Below, one piece after another: positions 53,799 to 64,000 of a stretch of DNA of 64,000 nucleotides (position 1 is its first letter; each line of letters begins with the position of its first letter). Source of the DNA: Hygrocybe punicea (lineage: Eukaryota > Basidiomycota > Agaricomycetes > Agaricales > Hygrophoraceae); contig OY744461.1 in assembly GCA_963556145.1 (NCBI GenBank), positions 1,798,001 through 1,862,000 on the forward strand, read 5' to 3'. Under the pieces are notes generated by a model, which searched no databases, had not been told where the DNA came from, and worked only from the letters and a program-made list of their open reading frames with translations. The position numbers were made by a program, and so were the translations under genes.

Positions 53799-55621
53799 AT
53801 GCCATATAAGAAGGAACTTGGTTATGAACTTTGCATGCACATCTGCCCTGGTCGAAAATGCGACTCTCCAAAAACGAAATGTCTTTTGTGGAAGAAGGAA
53901 GGCAACTCCTGCCAAAGACATGTCGGATCCGCACACCAACATCCCAAATGCGTTTCGTCTGGAATTTGTCCGCAGTCGGTATGTCTTGGTCGCAACATAC
54001 GTGAAAATTCGCAGGGTGTCCGCAATGCGACGGCCGCGGAACTCGATCTCCTTCCACGCAAAAGGCTATCATCCGACTCTGAGATGGAAACATCATCTGA
54101 CTGTGAAACGGAACCGCCAACCACCGTAAGCAACAATGAACGCCGTATAACCACATTAAGCAACAATGACGGCCGTGTTTTCAAAATCCTTTTTATCCTT
54201 GACCCAACAACTCGTATCGCGAGCAAAGCCGCAGCCATTAACGATCTTGCATTCGTCACCACAACCATATCCGACATCGAACTCGATACCATTGCCCATC
54301 TTGATGGTTACGTCCATATCATCAAGTCATACAAGAGTCGCTATTCAGCATGTATTCAAGAATGGGTAATGTCTATTGTTTAATTTGTGGATTGTTGATA
54401 CTGAAACGTATTTTACAACAAACAGGTTTATATCGGAATGCGACTACATCATGAGGATGGAGCCCGCCGCTTCAATGTCAAATACATATTTTGGCCCGAG
54501 TTCCTTCATGCAATACTTCGCCATCAAGACAAAGGCGATACGTGGCAAAAGTTCGCATCGGCAGATTGTGTATTTGGTGGTGTGGATATGGGAATGTCAT
54601 ACATGTAAGATTGACATCGCTTTAATTAATTCTGCTCCGTTTTCGCTGCATTATACTGATGTCTTGACAGCGGTAACCAATACGGATTGACACTGGAAAA
54701 TGTGTCGATTTTCATGACTGGCATGGACGAACTCTGTCGAACGGCACACATCTGGCCGCCTCCGAAGCAGATGAACACAGTCCATTCAAAATGGATACAA
54801 AATCAAAACTTGCTTCATGTCGCTTTGAATGTAACGCATACGATACGCCCTCAAGCAAAATTATTAAATGATGGCGACCAATTCCCACCGAATATTGTCT
54901 TGAAACGGACACACAGCGACACCGGTCATCACGTCCTATTACCTGGCGACGCCAAGCGAAATTGGGAATACATGCGCAATAACTGTGAGGTTCCAGGTTC
55001 ACGTTGGTTTGGGCAAACGTACATCGAACCACTGAGTAAGATGGGCGAATGGCGTGTGTTTCTAGTTGGTGGAAAGGTCGTGTATACAGTGCACACCCTG
55101 TACAACAAGGAAAGCAAATCCTGGAAGTGGGATATCGTCTCAAGTTTCTATACCTTGGATGAGTTAAGGTGAGTGCCCTTCATTTTCACTTGTCATATCA
55201 TATGTATGATTGTCTTAACTTTGTCAGAATATTTCAAACGCAGGGGACTCTATTGAAGACGGTGGCGTGCAATCCGGACAGGGGCGCCATTTCTATTCGA
55301 GAGCAAGGCAGAAACGAGTTCTTCGACTTTGTCCAAAAGACCTATGAAGGGCTTTATGCGATAGAGTCCAATATGGTTGGTGGAAAACCATCGATGAGTG
55401 TTTTTTGCCGTATGGACATATCGCTCATTGTGGATTCCAAAACGGATACTGTGTCCTATTTCGTGAACGAGGTGGAACGTTATCACACATGCAGCCTCTG
55501 GTCGAACATGAAGTCAGGTCCGAAATCCGTTCGAGCACCCATTGGCTCATTAGCAGACACTTTTGCAGGGGTTTTCTATAAATGGTTGATTGACATCAAA
55601 TGTCCATACTCATATTTGTAA
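53799..55621 (+). CDS. Cargo gene B, ATP-grasp-like protein (copy 2)
   Basis: Intact counterpart of 25370-27192 with the same four exons (offset 28429 bp) and all putative ATP-grasp residues. Substitutions seen by eye: Thr ACG/ACA, Arg CGG/CGC, Pro CCT/CCC, Pro CCA/CCG and Lys AAG/AAA, all silent, and one Gly to Cys near the C-terminus. Conservation of the frame while the neighbouring gene A has a stop suggests the protein was useful until recently. Confidence 0.7.
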
Positions 55622-55708
55622 TATTATCTGTACAGTCAATGGATCGGTTCGTGTTTATTTCACAAAACAGACATAAGATACAAATATAAATGATGCTAAG
55701 TGGAGCAA

Positions 55709-57756
55709 TCATTTCGGCACTCCCAAGACCATGACCCATTGCACATTGAGTGAAATGCTCTTCATCATGTCATCTACACGCTTGAATGTATTGATGGTGT
55801 GTCCAACAACGACACAGGATCCTGCAGGGATATTGTGCGGGAAGATGGGTAGTTGCTGGAGCGATATGAGAGTGGACGTGAAGTCCGCTTTGACTTTGCG
55901 TGCATCATAGATGGGCACTGACAACACATACTTAAGATATCAATTTATATTAGACGACCGGATGCTTACCAATATCGTAAAATGATAGAGCGGCCTTATG
56001 ATAAGATGGAGTGGGTCGACGAGTGAATGGACTAAGTTGTACATTTTTGGATGTCGATGCCTCTATGAAAATCGATTAGGAATTACAACTAAAAATGATT
56101 AATGCACAAACTGGGAGATGTATCCATTCCACTTGCTGTGGTCGTTGAGAAGGACACATAGTCCTTATACAGTTGGGCCCGAAATTCGGACTCGCGAATC
56201 ACCATTCCAATAGCACCGACATATCGCTCCCATTCCCCTTGAAGTAGTGCACCCTGTATAACCTTGACCGGCTTTGTATTGCCACCAATCTTGGGCTCAT
56301 CGAGAAAGCAGGACTCCACTATGATGACCGATGTAAAGATCGTCGGCATTCCACCTCCGACTGCATGAAAGAAGTTGCGACCAAATGCACCAGTGGAGAT
56401 ATGGGCAGGGTTATCACGAGAGAGATTAGAGTACCTCCCAGATCTATCAAATGTAATGGCGGAAACCAATAACCTATATTATATCCAATGAATCGACCAA
56501 ATTGACCTCAAATTGCTGTTCAAATAACGTACTTTCTGTTGATCTTGTAGATGTCAGTGATGATATCACTGAACTGTGGGTTGCCATTCCCAATTGCACT
56601 GGACCAGGATACCATTGCTGCTGCCCTGAATGGTTATGAGTAAATGACAAGGGTATAAATGCAATTGCATACTTGATATTGACACAGTCTTGGTAGGTGT
56701 CAACAAGTTGAGGATCCCTCGTGCCAATATCGGACTCATCAACGTTCGGAGATGGTAAGCTAGATTCACGACATCTACATCAAACACCACGGTGTAATAA
56801 GATCCAACACACCTGGTGATCTGCGTCAGTGCATAGGTCAGATCTCCTTCATCGCCACTGGAGCCTTTATCATCGTCGGTATCATCGAGCATGATGGCCT
56901 TCGTGGACTTCGACTTCTTGGATGGAGTATTAGAAACGCTGTTACAATTAATGAATGAGAATATTCATATCGGCACGTAAAATACACACGAAATTGGCTT
57001 ATCGGGGTTCTTCATCAAGGCTACTTTGCGACGATGCCTAAACAGTCAAACAATTTGTTTGAACAAATGGATATGTCTATGATAACCGAACAACTCACTT
57101 AGAACCGTAATCCTCTTCCTCTTCCTCTTCCTCCTCTTCCTCACCGTCTCGTGATTGATTAGATGCAGCTTTCAATTTCTTGGTGGGGGAAGGCGTTTTA
57201 CTATAGATAACCTGTCAATGATGAGACAATACCTATGAAAAATATTTACACATTGTCGTCATTGTCGGTGACATTGGGAGATGACATTTGACGTTTCTTT
57301 CCACTGTAACAGATTGATATCATGGTGGATATATTTGATATTGAAACACTAACACGTCTTTAACGTTGCGAAACTTGACGGAATGCCTAGGAGGATATTG
57401 ATATTTGTTAACTCATATTGGATAACAATGATATGTGATTATAGATACCTTGTGAGCGTTGACGGTGCCATTACACTGCCAGTGCTTTGAATACTGACAG
57501 CATCATCATTAGCATCGGACAAAGCCACACTGTCCATTGGTCAAAAATAGATAACGATTAAAACGATGACACATACATATCATCATCAGCCCAAGTCTTG
57601 ATGACCTTCTTCCGCTTCTCGATTGTTGCAGAAGGCCGTCTTTAGTGCATGCAATAGAAACTTCAGTTATACCGAGTAAAATAGGGATGCATACATGGTG
57701 GCCTTGGATTTTGCTTTCGAGTTTGATTTCGTGGCGGTGGACTTCTTGGGAGGCAT
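55709..57756 (-). CDS. Cargo gene C, unknown protein (copy 2)
   Basis: Intact counterpart of 27280-29327 (offset 28429 bp), 13 exons, no new stop seen. Coding differences noted: a silent Val change, a silent Ala change and one Asn to Asp change. Tail-to-tail with gene B as in copy 1. Confidence 0.72.
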
Positions 57757-58418
57757 TGGAGAGCGGTAAAAGTTGATGGAATAGTGGATATCATCTCCAC
57801 TCACGCTTTAAATCACTCAAAAACAATAAGCTATGAATTTAAGATGAATCGGTGAATCCAAAACTTCAACAATAACATCAGAGGATCCACCATTGGCACA
57901 TGCTCATATACCAAACGAGGCTTCTTGGGCCATGTACTCCATGCAAAGCGCAAAGGTATGCATGAAAAATGGATGACTGTCCACATGATATTCGCCACAA
58001 GTTTATACTGGTAGATTTCATGAATTGTTGACAAATTCAATTAAAGTTAGGAATGGAGACTAAACAAAAAGGGGTATTCATAAAACAAAAATGCATAATG
58101 CCAAATTAAGAAACATGGGGTATACTAACAGATATTGATGCATAATGGATAGGGGCTAATTTTAATGCTGTGCACACATATACTGTGATGCAGAATTAAT
58201 GCAGAAAAGCTGGAGTACATGCTTGACTATACCATATCCAAACCAGACAGCTGACAACCAACATTATGTGGTGCATTTGAAAGACATGGAAAGGATCCGT
58301 ATTATGCAAAATGACGCAAACTTCAATATTGAAGAATGCAATACAAAAACAAAAGCAAAACGGATCCTGAAAGCTATCATCACATGGACATCAAAAGCCA
58401 ATATGGATATGATCGGTG

Positions 58419-59674
58419 ATGGCGGAAGATATAATCCATGAAGTGGACGAAATTGTGCCACGCAATATACATCTCACCACTGCTTTGTACGTGATGGACA
58501 ACTATTACAACTTCAAGGGTGCATGTTAGCAATATCCACCATATATATACTGGCTAGTATTTGACACCAAATTGACAGCTGAACATCTGCAGGAAATCAT
58601 ATCTGCACGCTTAGACGATGATGAAAGTCAGCTTGCGAAGGCCACAAACGTAAGTCATTGGATTTGAAAAGGTATATCATATTGACCGCATTGCCAGATT
58701 GCAAATGTCAATATTGTGCATGTTGACTCTCCAAATTGCTGGAAGTTTACACTTCCAACCAATGATGAATCCGAACATCAAGAATTGGTATTAAGTTTGC
58801 AAGCGATTTTGGTGGCGAAAGATCTTCCACCCATAACAACCAGGTATGTGCTAAATTCGTATCAATTCCTTGAATACCATTCTGATGAATCACTGCAATA
58901 GTCAACCAGAACGCCGAACGCCCTTCATACGTCAAAGCATAGTCGTAACTGGCCTTGATACAATGGGCTTTCAATCCTATATCGATAACCTTCGGATTCT
59001 GCACCAGAAACTGGCTCGTCAATTTCCTGACAAAGCAATGCAAGCTTTTACGCCTTCTACATACATGGATTACATGGCACTCGCAATAGGAACCCGATAT
59101 TTCACTGATCGCCGACATGACAACACTTCCTCTCACATTCCATTCGAGTATGTCATCGATCCAAAAGGCATATTAACCTCACTTGCGAATTCCCGCTACT
59201 TTCATGGCCAGGACAATTGCGTACTTTATTACAAGTTGAAGTCTGATAGAAATCGACATTGGTGAGTGACGATGAATTGGGATCACATCCCTACTGATGG
59301 AAATATTTATTAGCTTCATTCCAACAAACCCAACTTGCTTTAGAATCGGTGATATAGTGGAGGTTCAGTTTACAATATCGGCAGTTCCGGTAAAGAAGGA
59401 TAAATTCAAGATGATTCTGAATCTACGGTCATTGGCACTGGTAGACAGTGACTTCACAGAGGTAACACTTTAATACATCAAGAATTAAACGAATACTGAT
59501 GTATATTCTCAGGAAGCAACTATGATTCGCAACAAGACAGCTTTGCCTACACCAACTACACAGCCCAGAATAGCCATCAAACGGCATGTTGGGTATGTGG
59601 AAGAGGGTAATGATGCAGAGGGTGTTGTGGAAACAAGGCGACGCTTCTATAATATGAATATAGACCGATGCTAA
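58419..59674 (+). CDS. Cargo gene D, unknown protein (copy 2)
   Basis: Intact counterpart of 29990-31245 (offset 28429 bp), same six exons. Noted coding differences: Thr to Met in the VTGLDTTGF region, Gln to Arg near the C-terminus and one silent Leu change. The start and first intron carry the same uncertainty as in copy 1. Confidence 0.62.
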
Positions 59675-59760
59675 TGTATAATATTGTATGTGTACTCAAC
59701 CCGTTGATATGTTACAGCTGTTTTGCTATCTGATGGCAGCAACTGCACCTTTTTGAATCA

Positions 59761-61085
59761 ATTGAGAAATTTGGACTTGGTAGAATTTTGGGTGCTGTGT
59801 TTTGTATCTCATGAAATACTATTTGGATTAAGATGGTTATACAGGGAAAGTTGTACTATGTCTTGAGGACTATCTACGCCTGTAATTACATTTGAACAAT
59901 ATTTAGGATATAGTGAGTTGTTGATGAAATAAAAGGTAGACCAGTACTTTTTGACGCCCAAAATGATACTGCACAGGGTGCACAGTAGCATACCATGTCA
60001 CACAGTATCTTGAAAGTACTTGACAAGTATACTAAATATCATTACCATAACATTCAACATGGTATTGTAACAGTATTCAGACATAAACTACAATACTTGT
60101 GCTCAAATTCATCTGAAGGTATGAAGGCAAATGAGACTTATACCTTTTCAATAACATCAAGCCTTTTGTTTCACTACTTTTACTGTATCTACAGCAAAGT
60201 ACCATATAGTTCGGATAGAATACTTGCAGCCTAAGATGAATAAAAGTATTAAACTAGTAAGGAAGTTGTGCCACTTTCACTACTAGGATACCTTTTGAAT
60301 CCTTTCAAGATACAGTGTGAAATAGTATAGTACTATTGCCATATTGTGGATTTAAGATACTGTGTCAATACTTTTAAGATACTTTTATTATAATAAAAGT
60401 ACTGAAACAGTATCTTAAAAGTATTGACACAGTATCTTAAATCTACAATATGGCAACAGTACTATACTATTTCACACTGTATCTTGAAAGGATTCAAAAG
60501 GTATCCTAGTAGTGAAAGTGGCACAACTTCCTTACTAGTTTAATACTTTTATTCATCTTAGGCTGCAAGTATTCTATCCGAACTATATGGTACTTTGCTG
60601 TAGATACAGTAAAAGTAGTGAAACAAAAGGCTTGATGTTATTGAAAAGGTATAAGTCTCATTTGCCTTCATACCTTCAGATGAATTTGAGCACAAGTATT
60701 GTAGTTTATGTCTGAATACTGTTACAATACCATGTTGAATGTTATGGTAATGATATTTAGTATACTTGTCAAGTACTTTCAAGATACTGTGTGACATGGT
60801 ATGCTACTGCGCACCCTGTGCTGTCAAATTATGACATCGAAAGAGCTCATATGAAGAAGACTGGAGGGAGAAGGTTGTTCATCTTTTCAAGGCCTAGAAG
60901 TACATATACCATATTCTTCTCTATTTTTGTCCTTTGAGCCGTCATTGCATCTGTACTATGTTTGTCTGTCACTAGGCTCGAAATACAACCAGAATCATAA
61001 ACTGTATAACCATCTTGATCCAAGCAGTATTTCATGAGATACAAAACACAGCACCCAAAATTCTACCAAGTCCAAATTTCTCAAT
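59761..61085. repeat. Fold-back arms of copy 2, spacer enlarged by an insertion
   Basis: The 84-bp arms of copy 1 correspond to 59761-59845 and 61002-61085. The spacer now holds the 849-bp palindromic element (59972-60820), a palindrome inside a fold-back. Confidence 0.7.
59972..60820. mobile_element. 849-bp palindromic transposon with 3-bp target duplication
   Basis: The two arms (59972-60390 and 60391-60820) are almost perfect inverted copies; the right arm has one extra 11-base ACTGAAACAGT near the centre. The ends read CACAGGGTGCACAGTAGC and its near-complement. It is flanked by CTG on both sides (59969-59971 and 60821-60823), while copy 1 has a single CTG at the empty site (31539-31541). 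A CAC terminus and 3-bp duplication fit CACTA/EnSpm-like or Academ-like DNA transposons. It has no transposase, only mirror-image 79-codon frames in the two arms, which are not evidence of a gene. Confidence 0.9.
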
Positions 61086-61255
61086 GTGCCTTTTTGCTGA
61101 AAAGATGAGAATGAGCTATTGAAAATCCATTATCTACCTATAATCCAGATTTAATGTTTGCATATTCTCTTTGTATCACCACTGGATAGCTAACTATATC
61201 CAATGTTCAATGTGTACTGATCACATATGACAATAGTAACCTGAACATATTGACC

Positions 61256-61307
61256 GAACACATTGACCGAACACACCGAACATGTCCAATATGTTCGGTT
61301 TGTGGTC
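61256..61307. promoter_or_regulatory. TGTTCGG motif cluster (copy 2)
   Basis: Same motif cluster as 31974-32025 of copy 1. Confidence 0.4.
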
Positions 61308-61578
61308 CATGAAACTGAATTACAATTCATTGTACAAATTCAATCAAACTACCTTTACTTCGCATATGTGATGCATAACCTTTTGTTCAAAGACGTGTCA
61401 TATTAACTGGACGAAATCTGCAGGTACAACAAGCATATTTACTCCTTTATATCTAAATTGATGACGAAATTCACTGCTGTACTGAGAAGCCTATGTTGCT
61501 ATGTTCCTGCATTGATACCATTGGATTGTATCTTGGCCCAACCTTCACTTCTTCCCATCCTGCCATAAATATGATGCT

Positions 61579-62016
61579 TTGCTATTTAATAATTGCTTTC
61601 CAATCATATTATTTTGTTCTGGCATGATTGGAGCTTCTCTTGAACTAATTATGTTCCTTGTCCTTGTGTCTGGATCTCGAATCATTATGCAGTTGACTGC
61701 ATTTATTGTACTATTTTCATATCCTTTGATGAAACATCAACAAATTATACACCTCACCCTTATGAGCCCATTCAATGAATACATTGAAACAGCATCTGGG
61801 GTACCAATGTGTGAACTCCATAGTTTCTCAATGTTGATAGCTCTGCTTGCACTTTCTCTGCTTCAATATGGGATGTCAAATATGGCACATAATGCACATC
61901 CAACAACTGTCCAGACTTTTATTTCTGCTATTATTTGTGCAATTGCAATGCCCCGGATTCAGGTAGGGACATCTGCAAAACACTTTGTGCCGAAAAATGA
62001 TGAACCCGCCGGTTAA
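61579..62016 (+). other. Hydrophobic 145-codon frame, doubtful
   Basis: Complete form of the frame cut by the gap in copy 1. No family recognised and no intron or promoter evidence. Ends in MPRIQVGTSAKHFVPKNDEPAG, possibly beyond the Helitron. Probably not a gene. Confidence 0.2.
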
Positions 62017-62390
62017 ACCAGTGTTAAACCTGTTCCTTGTGATTCCAATGTACATAGCTGTTATATGTATCTGTAAACAAAGATATCATATCTGGTTCAT
62101 TCAGTCTATATTGCACTGGCAATTCCTCAGAATACAGCAGGGATACTAGTTGGACAATACAGAACTCTCAGTACTGTTCAGACAGGTTTTCAACTCATCC
62201 ATATGTCATAATGCACATTACACCAACAAAGAATACAATTATTGTCATGAAGTCGACTTAGCAGTGGACTACACTTTCCCAACTTGGCACCTTTGATCTG
62301 GTGACCTTATTGTTCTTGCTCATTTGAGACAACAAATTCTCACAGTTACAAAGTCAGCAGTCACACGGTTTCAAATTTATTCACAGGGCT
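62017..62390. other. Unannotated; may contain Helitron copy 2 5' end
   Basis: No gene. On the minus strand a Helitron should begin with TC preceded by A. Several such dinucleotides exist here and nothing in this window can decide between them. Confidence 0.35.
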
Positions 62391-62757
62391 TCAAAATTGT
62401 TCCCACAGTTTGCAACAATTGTTCCCACAGCTTGGCAAATTAGAGTCTGACCCTGAGTTGAAAAATCCACCGTATAGAACGATTCCCTTATAGGGACTCG
62501 TAATAATAATAATAATGATCATTTTGCAGGAAAAACTGATAGAGACTCTGTAGGAGTACCGGAATCCCCAGTGGAGTGGATTCCCACTGGATTCCCAGTT
62601 GTATTTAGTGGGGGATTCCCAGAGGATTCCCACTGGAATCCCTAATTTTAAAAATTGATTTTGGTGAGAAAGTGGGAATTTGGCTGTGGAATTCCACTGG
62701 GAATTCCCGGAATCCTGACTGGGAATCCAGTGGGATGTGTATGGAATCAGACAGTGC
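62391..62757. repeat. GGAATCCCACTGG-rich dispersed repeat (copy b)
   Basis: Inverted relative to 37530-37960. Blocks such as GGATTCCCACTGGATTCCCA and GGAATTCCCACTGG-like stretches lead to GTGTATGGAATCAGACAGTG at its right end. The left limit is unclear and includes an (AAT)n run at 62501-62516. Confidence 0.55.
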
Positions 62758-63551
62758 TCTAAATCTCATCATCACACTCCAACGTATCATTGACCGATAC
62801 TTTGTTCACACCCATCTTCATCTCAACCTTCCTCCTCTTTTCCTCAGACAACACTTCACTTGTCCCCTCAACATTCTTGATGGCGAACTGTACAATTACT
62901 GCCGACTTTGGCACTTCATGCTGAGCAGATGACCTCTACTGTCTTGGAGGTCACCTTGGAGGATTCCATCGAGGGATGTATTAGCCCCACCACTGGGATT
63001 TGGAATATGGTCAATGGGGATAACGCAGATAACAATACTGTTGACACCGATGACGATGACTTCAATCCATGGTTGCAAGCATGTCCCCTCTTTCCTGCCC
63101 CACCTTCCACTGTACCCTCATCGCCATTGTTATCCGCCTCATCTCCTCCCCTGTTCAATTCCTCTTCCTTTATTCCACTCAATTCCCCTTTTGACACTTG
63201 GCTATCTTCTCCACCTCCTTCGCATTCTCCTCTGGTCTTACCCTTTTCTTCTGCTGATGACTTCGATTCCAACATCGACAACTCTCGTGTACTCCTTTCC
63301 AATTGGCTTCTGCATGACTTCCTTCAGAATTGCTCTCTTTGGGTTTGAGTCCTTACTCATCCCCTGCCGATGAAGCTCGTCATGTTACCTACTTTCGCTG
63401 TCACACTATCAAACTCTCTCGTTTTTCTTGCTGCCAGTTCAACTATTATCATTATCCCCTTGTCAATGCTACACTTGACACTGTGGTTATTCACCGGTTA
63501 TGCAGTTACAATACTTCTCATTGGGAGGATGTCATTGATATGTTATTCTGA
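62758..63551 (+). pseudogene. Accessory ORF of a third Ty3/gypsy element (element 3)
   Basis: Only the 3' end of the element is present. The frames read LNLIITLQRIIDRYF, LNLPPLFLRQHFTCPLN and GELYNYC. After a frame change come an acidic DTDDDDFNPWL, FPAPPSTVPSSP, SPFDTWLSSPPP, and a final part ending HWEDVIDMLF at 63551. Order and motifs match the accessory gene after the integrase of element 1, so the same gene sat here. Its 5' half and the pol gene are replaced by the GGAATCCC repeat. At least two frame changes make it non-functional. Confidence 0.55.
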
Positions 63552-63587
63552 GTTGTTCCGGGACAGAACTTTTTCGGTGTGGTAGTG

Positions 63588-64000
63588 TGTTATGATACGT
63601 GACTTGTGACCATGACTTCAGATATCTTTTTCTTCTCCTTGTTGTCGCTCTATGCTTACTCTTTCTCTTTTACTCATGTGGACCTCCTTTCTTCCGCTTA
63701 TCATATGTCTATTACTCATAGGACTCTTCTGCTTCCGCTGTGACGACGAGTTCTTGTGTAGACCCGAAATGGGAATCTACTAGAAGGGGGTGATCTGCTA
63801 GAAAGAGATCAAAGGAGTAAAGCTTTCTATGTGTCTAGTCAATCCAACCCAAATCCGGGGTTCCGGATCAGAGGGGAAGTGGAGGGGAGTAAAGTACAAA
63901 GACTAATATGGAGATGATACGAAGTGAGGACTAAAACTGTAGAACTGAAGTGGGATAATAAGATATGGTTGTAGTATAATGGTACACTTTTTATACTACT
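63588..64000 (+). repeat. Ty3/gypsy 3' LTR (element 3), cut by window end
   Basis: Begins TGTTATGATACGTGAC, comparable to TGTTACGATTTC of the element 1 LTR, at the expected distance after the accessory frame. Shared pyrimidine-rich blocks follow (TTTTTCTTCTCC, TTTACTCATGTGG). Sequence reaches the end of the window without a clear CA end. Confidence 0.45.

Larger units (their letters stand above)
41976..61907 (-). mobile_element. Giant gene-carrying Helitron, copy 2 (right end uncertain)
   Basis: Same order and orientation as copy 1, offset by 28758 bp at the 3' end. The CTAG terminus is at 41976-41979 with hairpin 41990-42007, followed by T on the minus strand. Alignment with copy 1 continues to at least 61907, where copy 1 enters its gap; the true 5' end lies at or beyond this point, probably before 62390. 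Differences are mostly scattered substitutions, plus a 1-nt deletion in the Rep-helicase, loss of 328 bp (four 82-bp units), one extra A near 59849, and an 852-bp gain (849-bp transposon plus 3-bp duplication). Confidence 0.85.

Noticed and set aside
59995..60797. Two identical 79-codon frames in opposite orientation
   Set aside because: Mirror images produced by the palindromic transposon. They lie in the arms and have no motif.
13218..61907. Tandem segmental duplication in place of transposition
   Set aside because: Both copies start exactly at a canonical Helitron CTAG-T end with hairpin, and the outside flanks differ. It cannot be fully excluded because the other boundary is hidden.
61579..62016. 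A membrane protein gene of 145 codons
   Set aside because: Hydrophobicity is explained by AT-rich codons; no supporting intron, homology or selection evidence.
1..64000. tRNA, rRNA, CRISPR or bacterial-type features
   Set aside because: No clover-leaf box sequences, ribosomal RNA segments or spacer arrays were seen; the tandem arrays lack unique spacers.

Overview
The window is repeat-dense fungal DNA, most likely from a basidiomycete (Agaricomycotina). The evidence is short (about 45-60 nt) GT..AG spliceosomal introns in densely split genes, chromodomain Ty3/gypsy elements, and a very large Helitron Rep-helicase of a type I associate with mushroom-forming fungi. I see no rRNA, tRNA, CRISPR array or bacterial-style operon. 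Almost everything recognisable belongs to mobile elements or tandem repeats.

Layout. 1-955: end of a Ty1/copia polyprotein with its polypurine tract and 3' LTR. 956-2339: ACCCGT-rich DNA and a mariner-like MITE. 2340-12544: one 73-bp minisatellite array split by insertions, namely a decayed Ty3/gypsy element (3398-7888, minus strand), a copia-LTR fragment, and a hAT transposon (8472-12309) with an 8-bp target duplication. 12545-13217: an LTR piece and a 414-bp Helitron 3' fragment. 13218-32625: a giant Helitron-like element (copy 1) that runs into a 200-N assembly gap. 32826-41975: tandem repeats, a second dead gypsy element, small MITEs, a fold-back and low-complexity DNA. 41976 to at least 61907: copy 2 of the giant element. 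62391-64000: a third gypsy element's 3' end.

The main object is the giant Helitron, present twice in the same orientation, nearly identical, with exact CTAG 3' termini and a subterminal hairpin in both copies. It encodes a 2578-aa protein with a zinc/DUF6570-like N-terminus, an HUH/Y2 Rep, a PIF1-type helicase and a C-terminal ubiquitin-protease-like domain. It also carries four intron-rich cargo genes, whose frames I rebuilt across every intron: gene A (527 aa, unknown), gene B (545 aa, Cys/His-rich N-terminus plus an ATP-grasp-like fold), gene C (470 aa, unknown) and gene D (328 aa, unknown). A and B diverge from an array of 82-bp units, each with a 36-bp near-palindrome built from the heptamer TGTTCGG. 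C and D form a second divergent pair, and B and C converge 87 bp apart.

By-eye comparison of the two copies gives about 17 synonymous against 7 missense differences (plus one nonsense) in genes A-D. The cargo therefore appears to have been kept under protein-level selection and is not junk picked up in passing. Copy 2 is decaying: it has a 1-nt frameshift in the Rep-helicase, a nonsense codon in gene A, four fewer 82-bp units, and an 849-bp palindromic transposon that is absent from copy 1.
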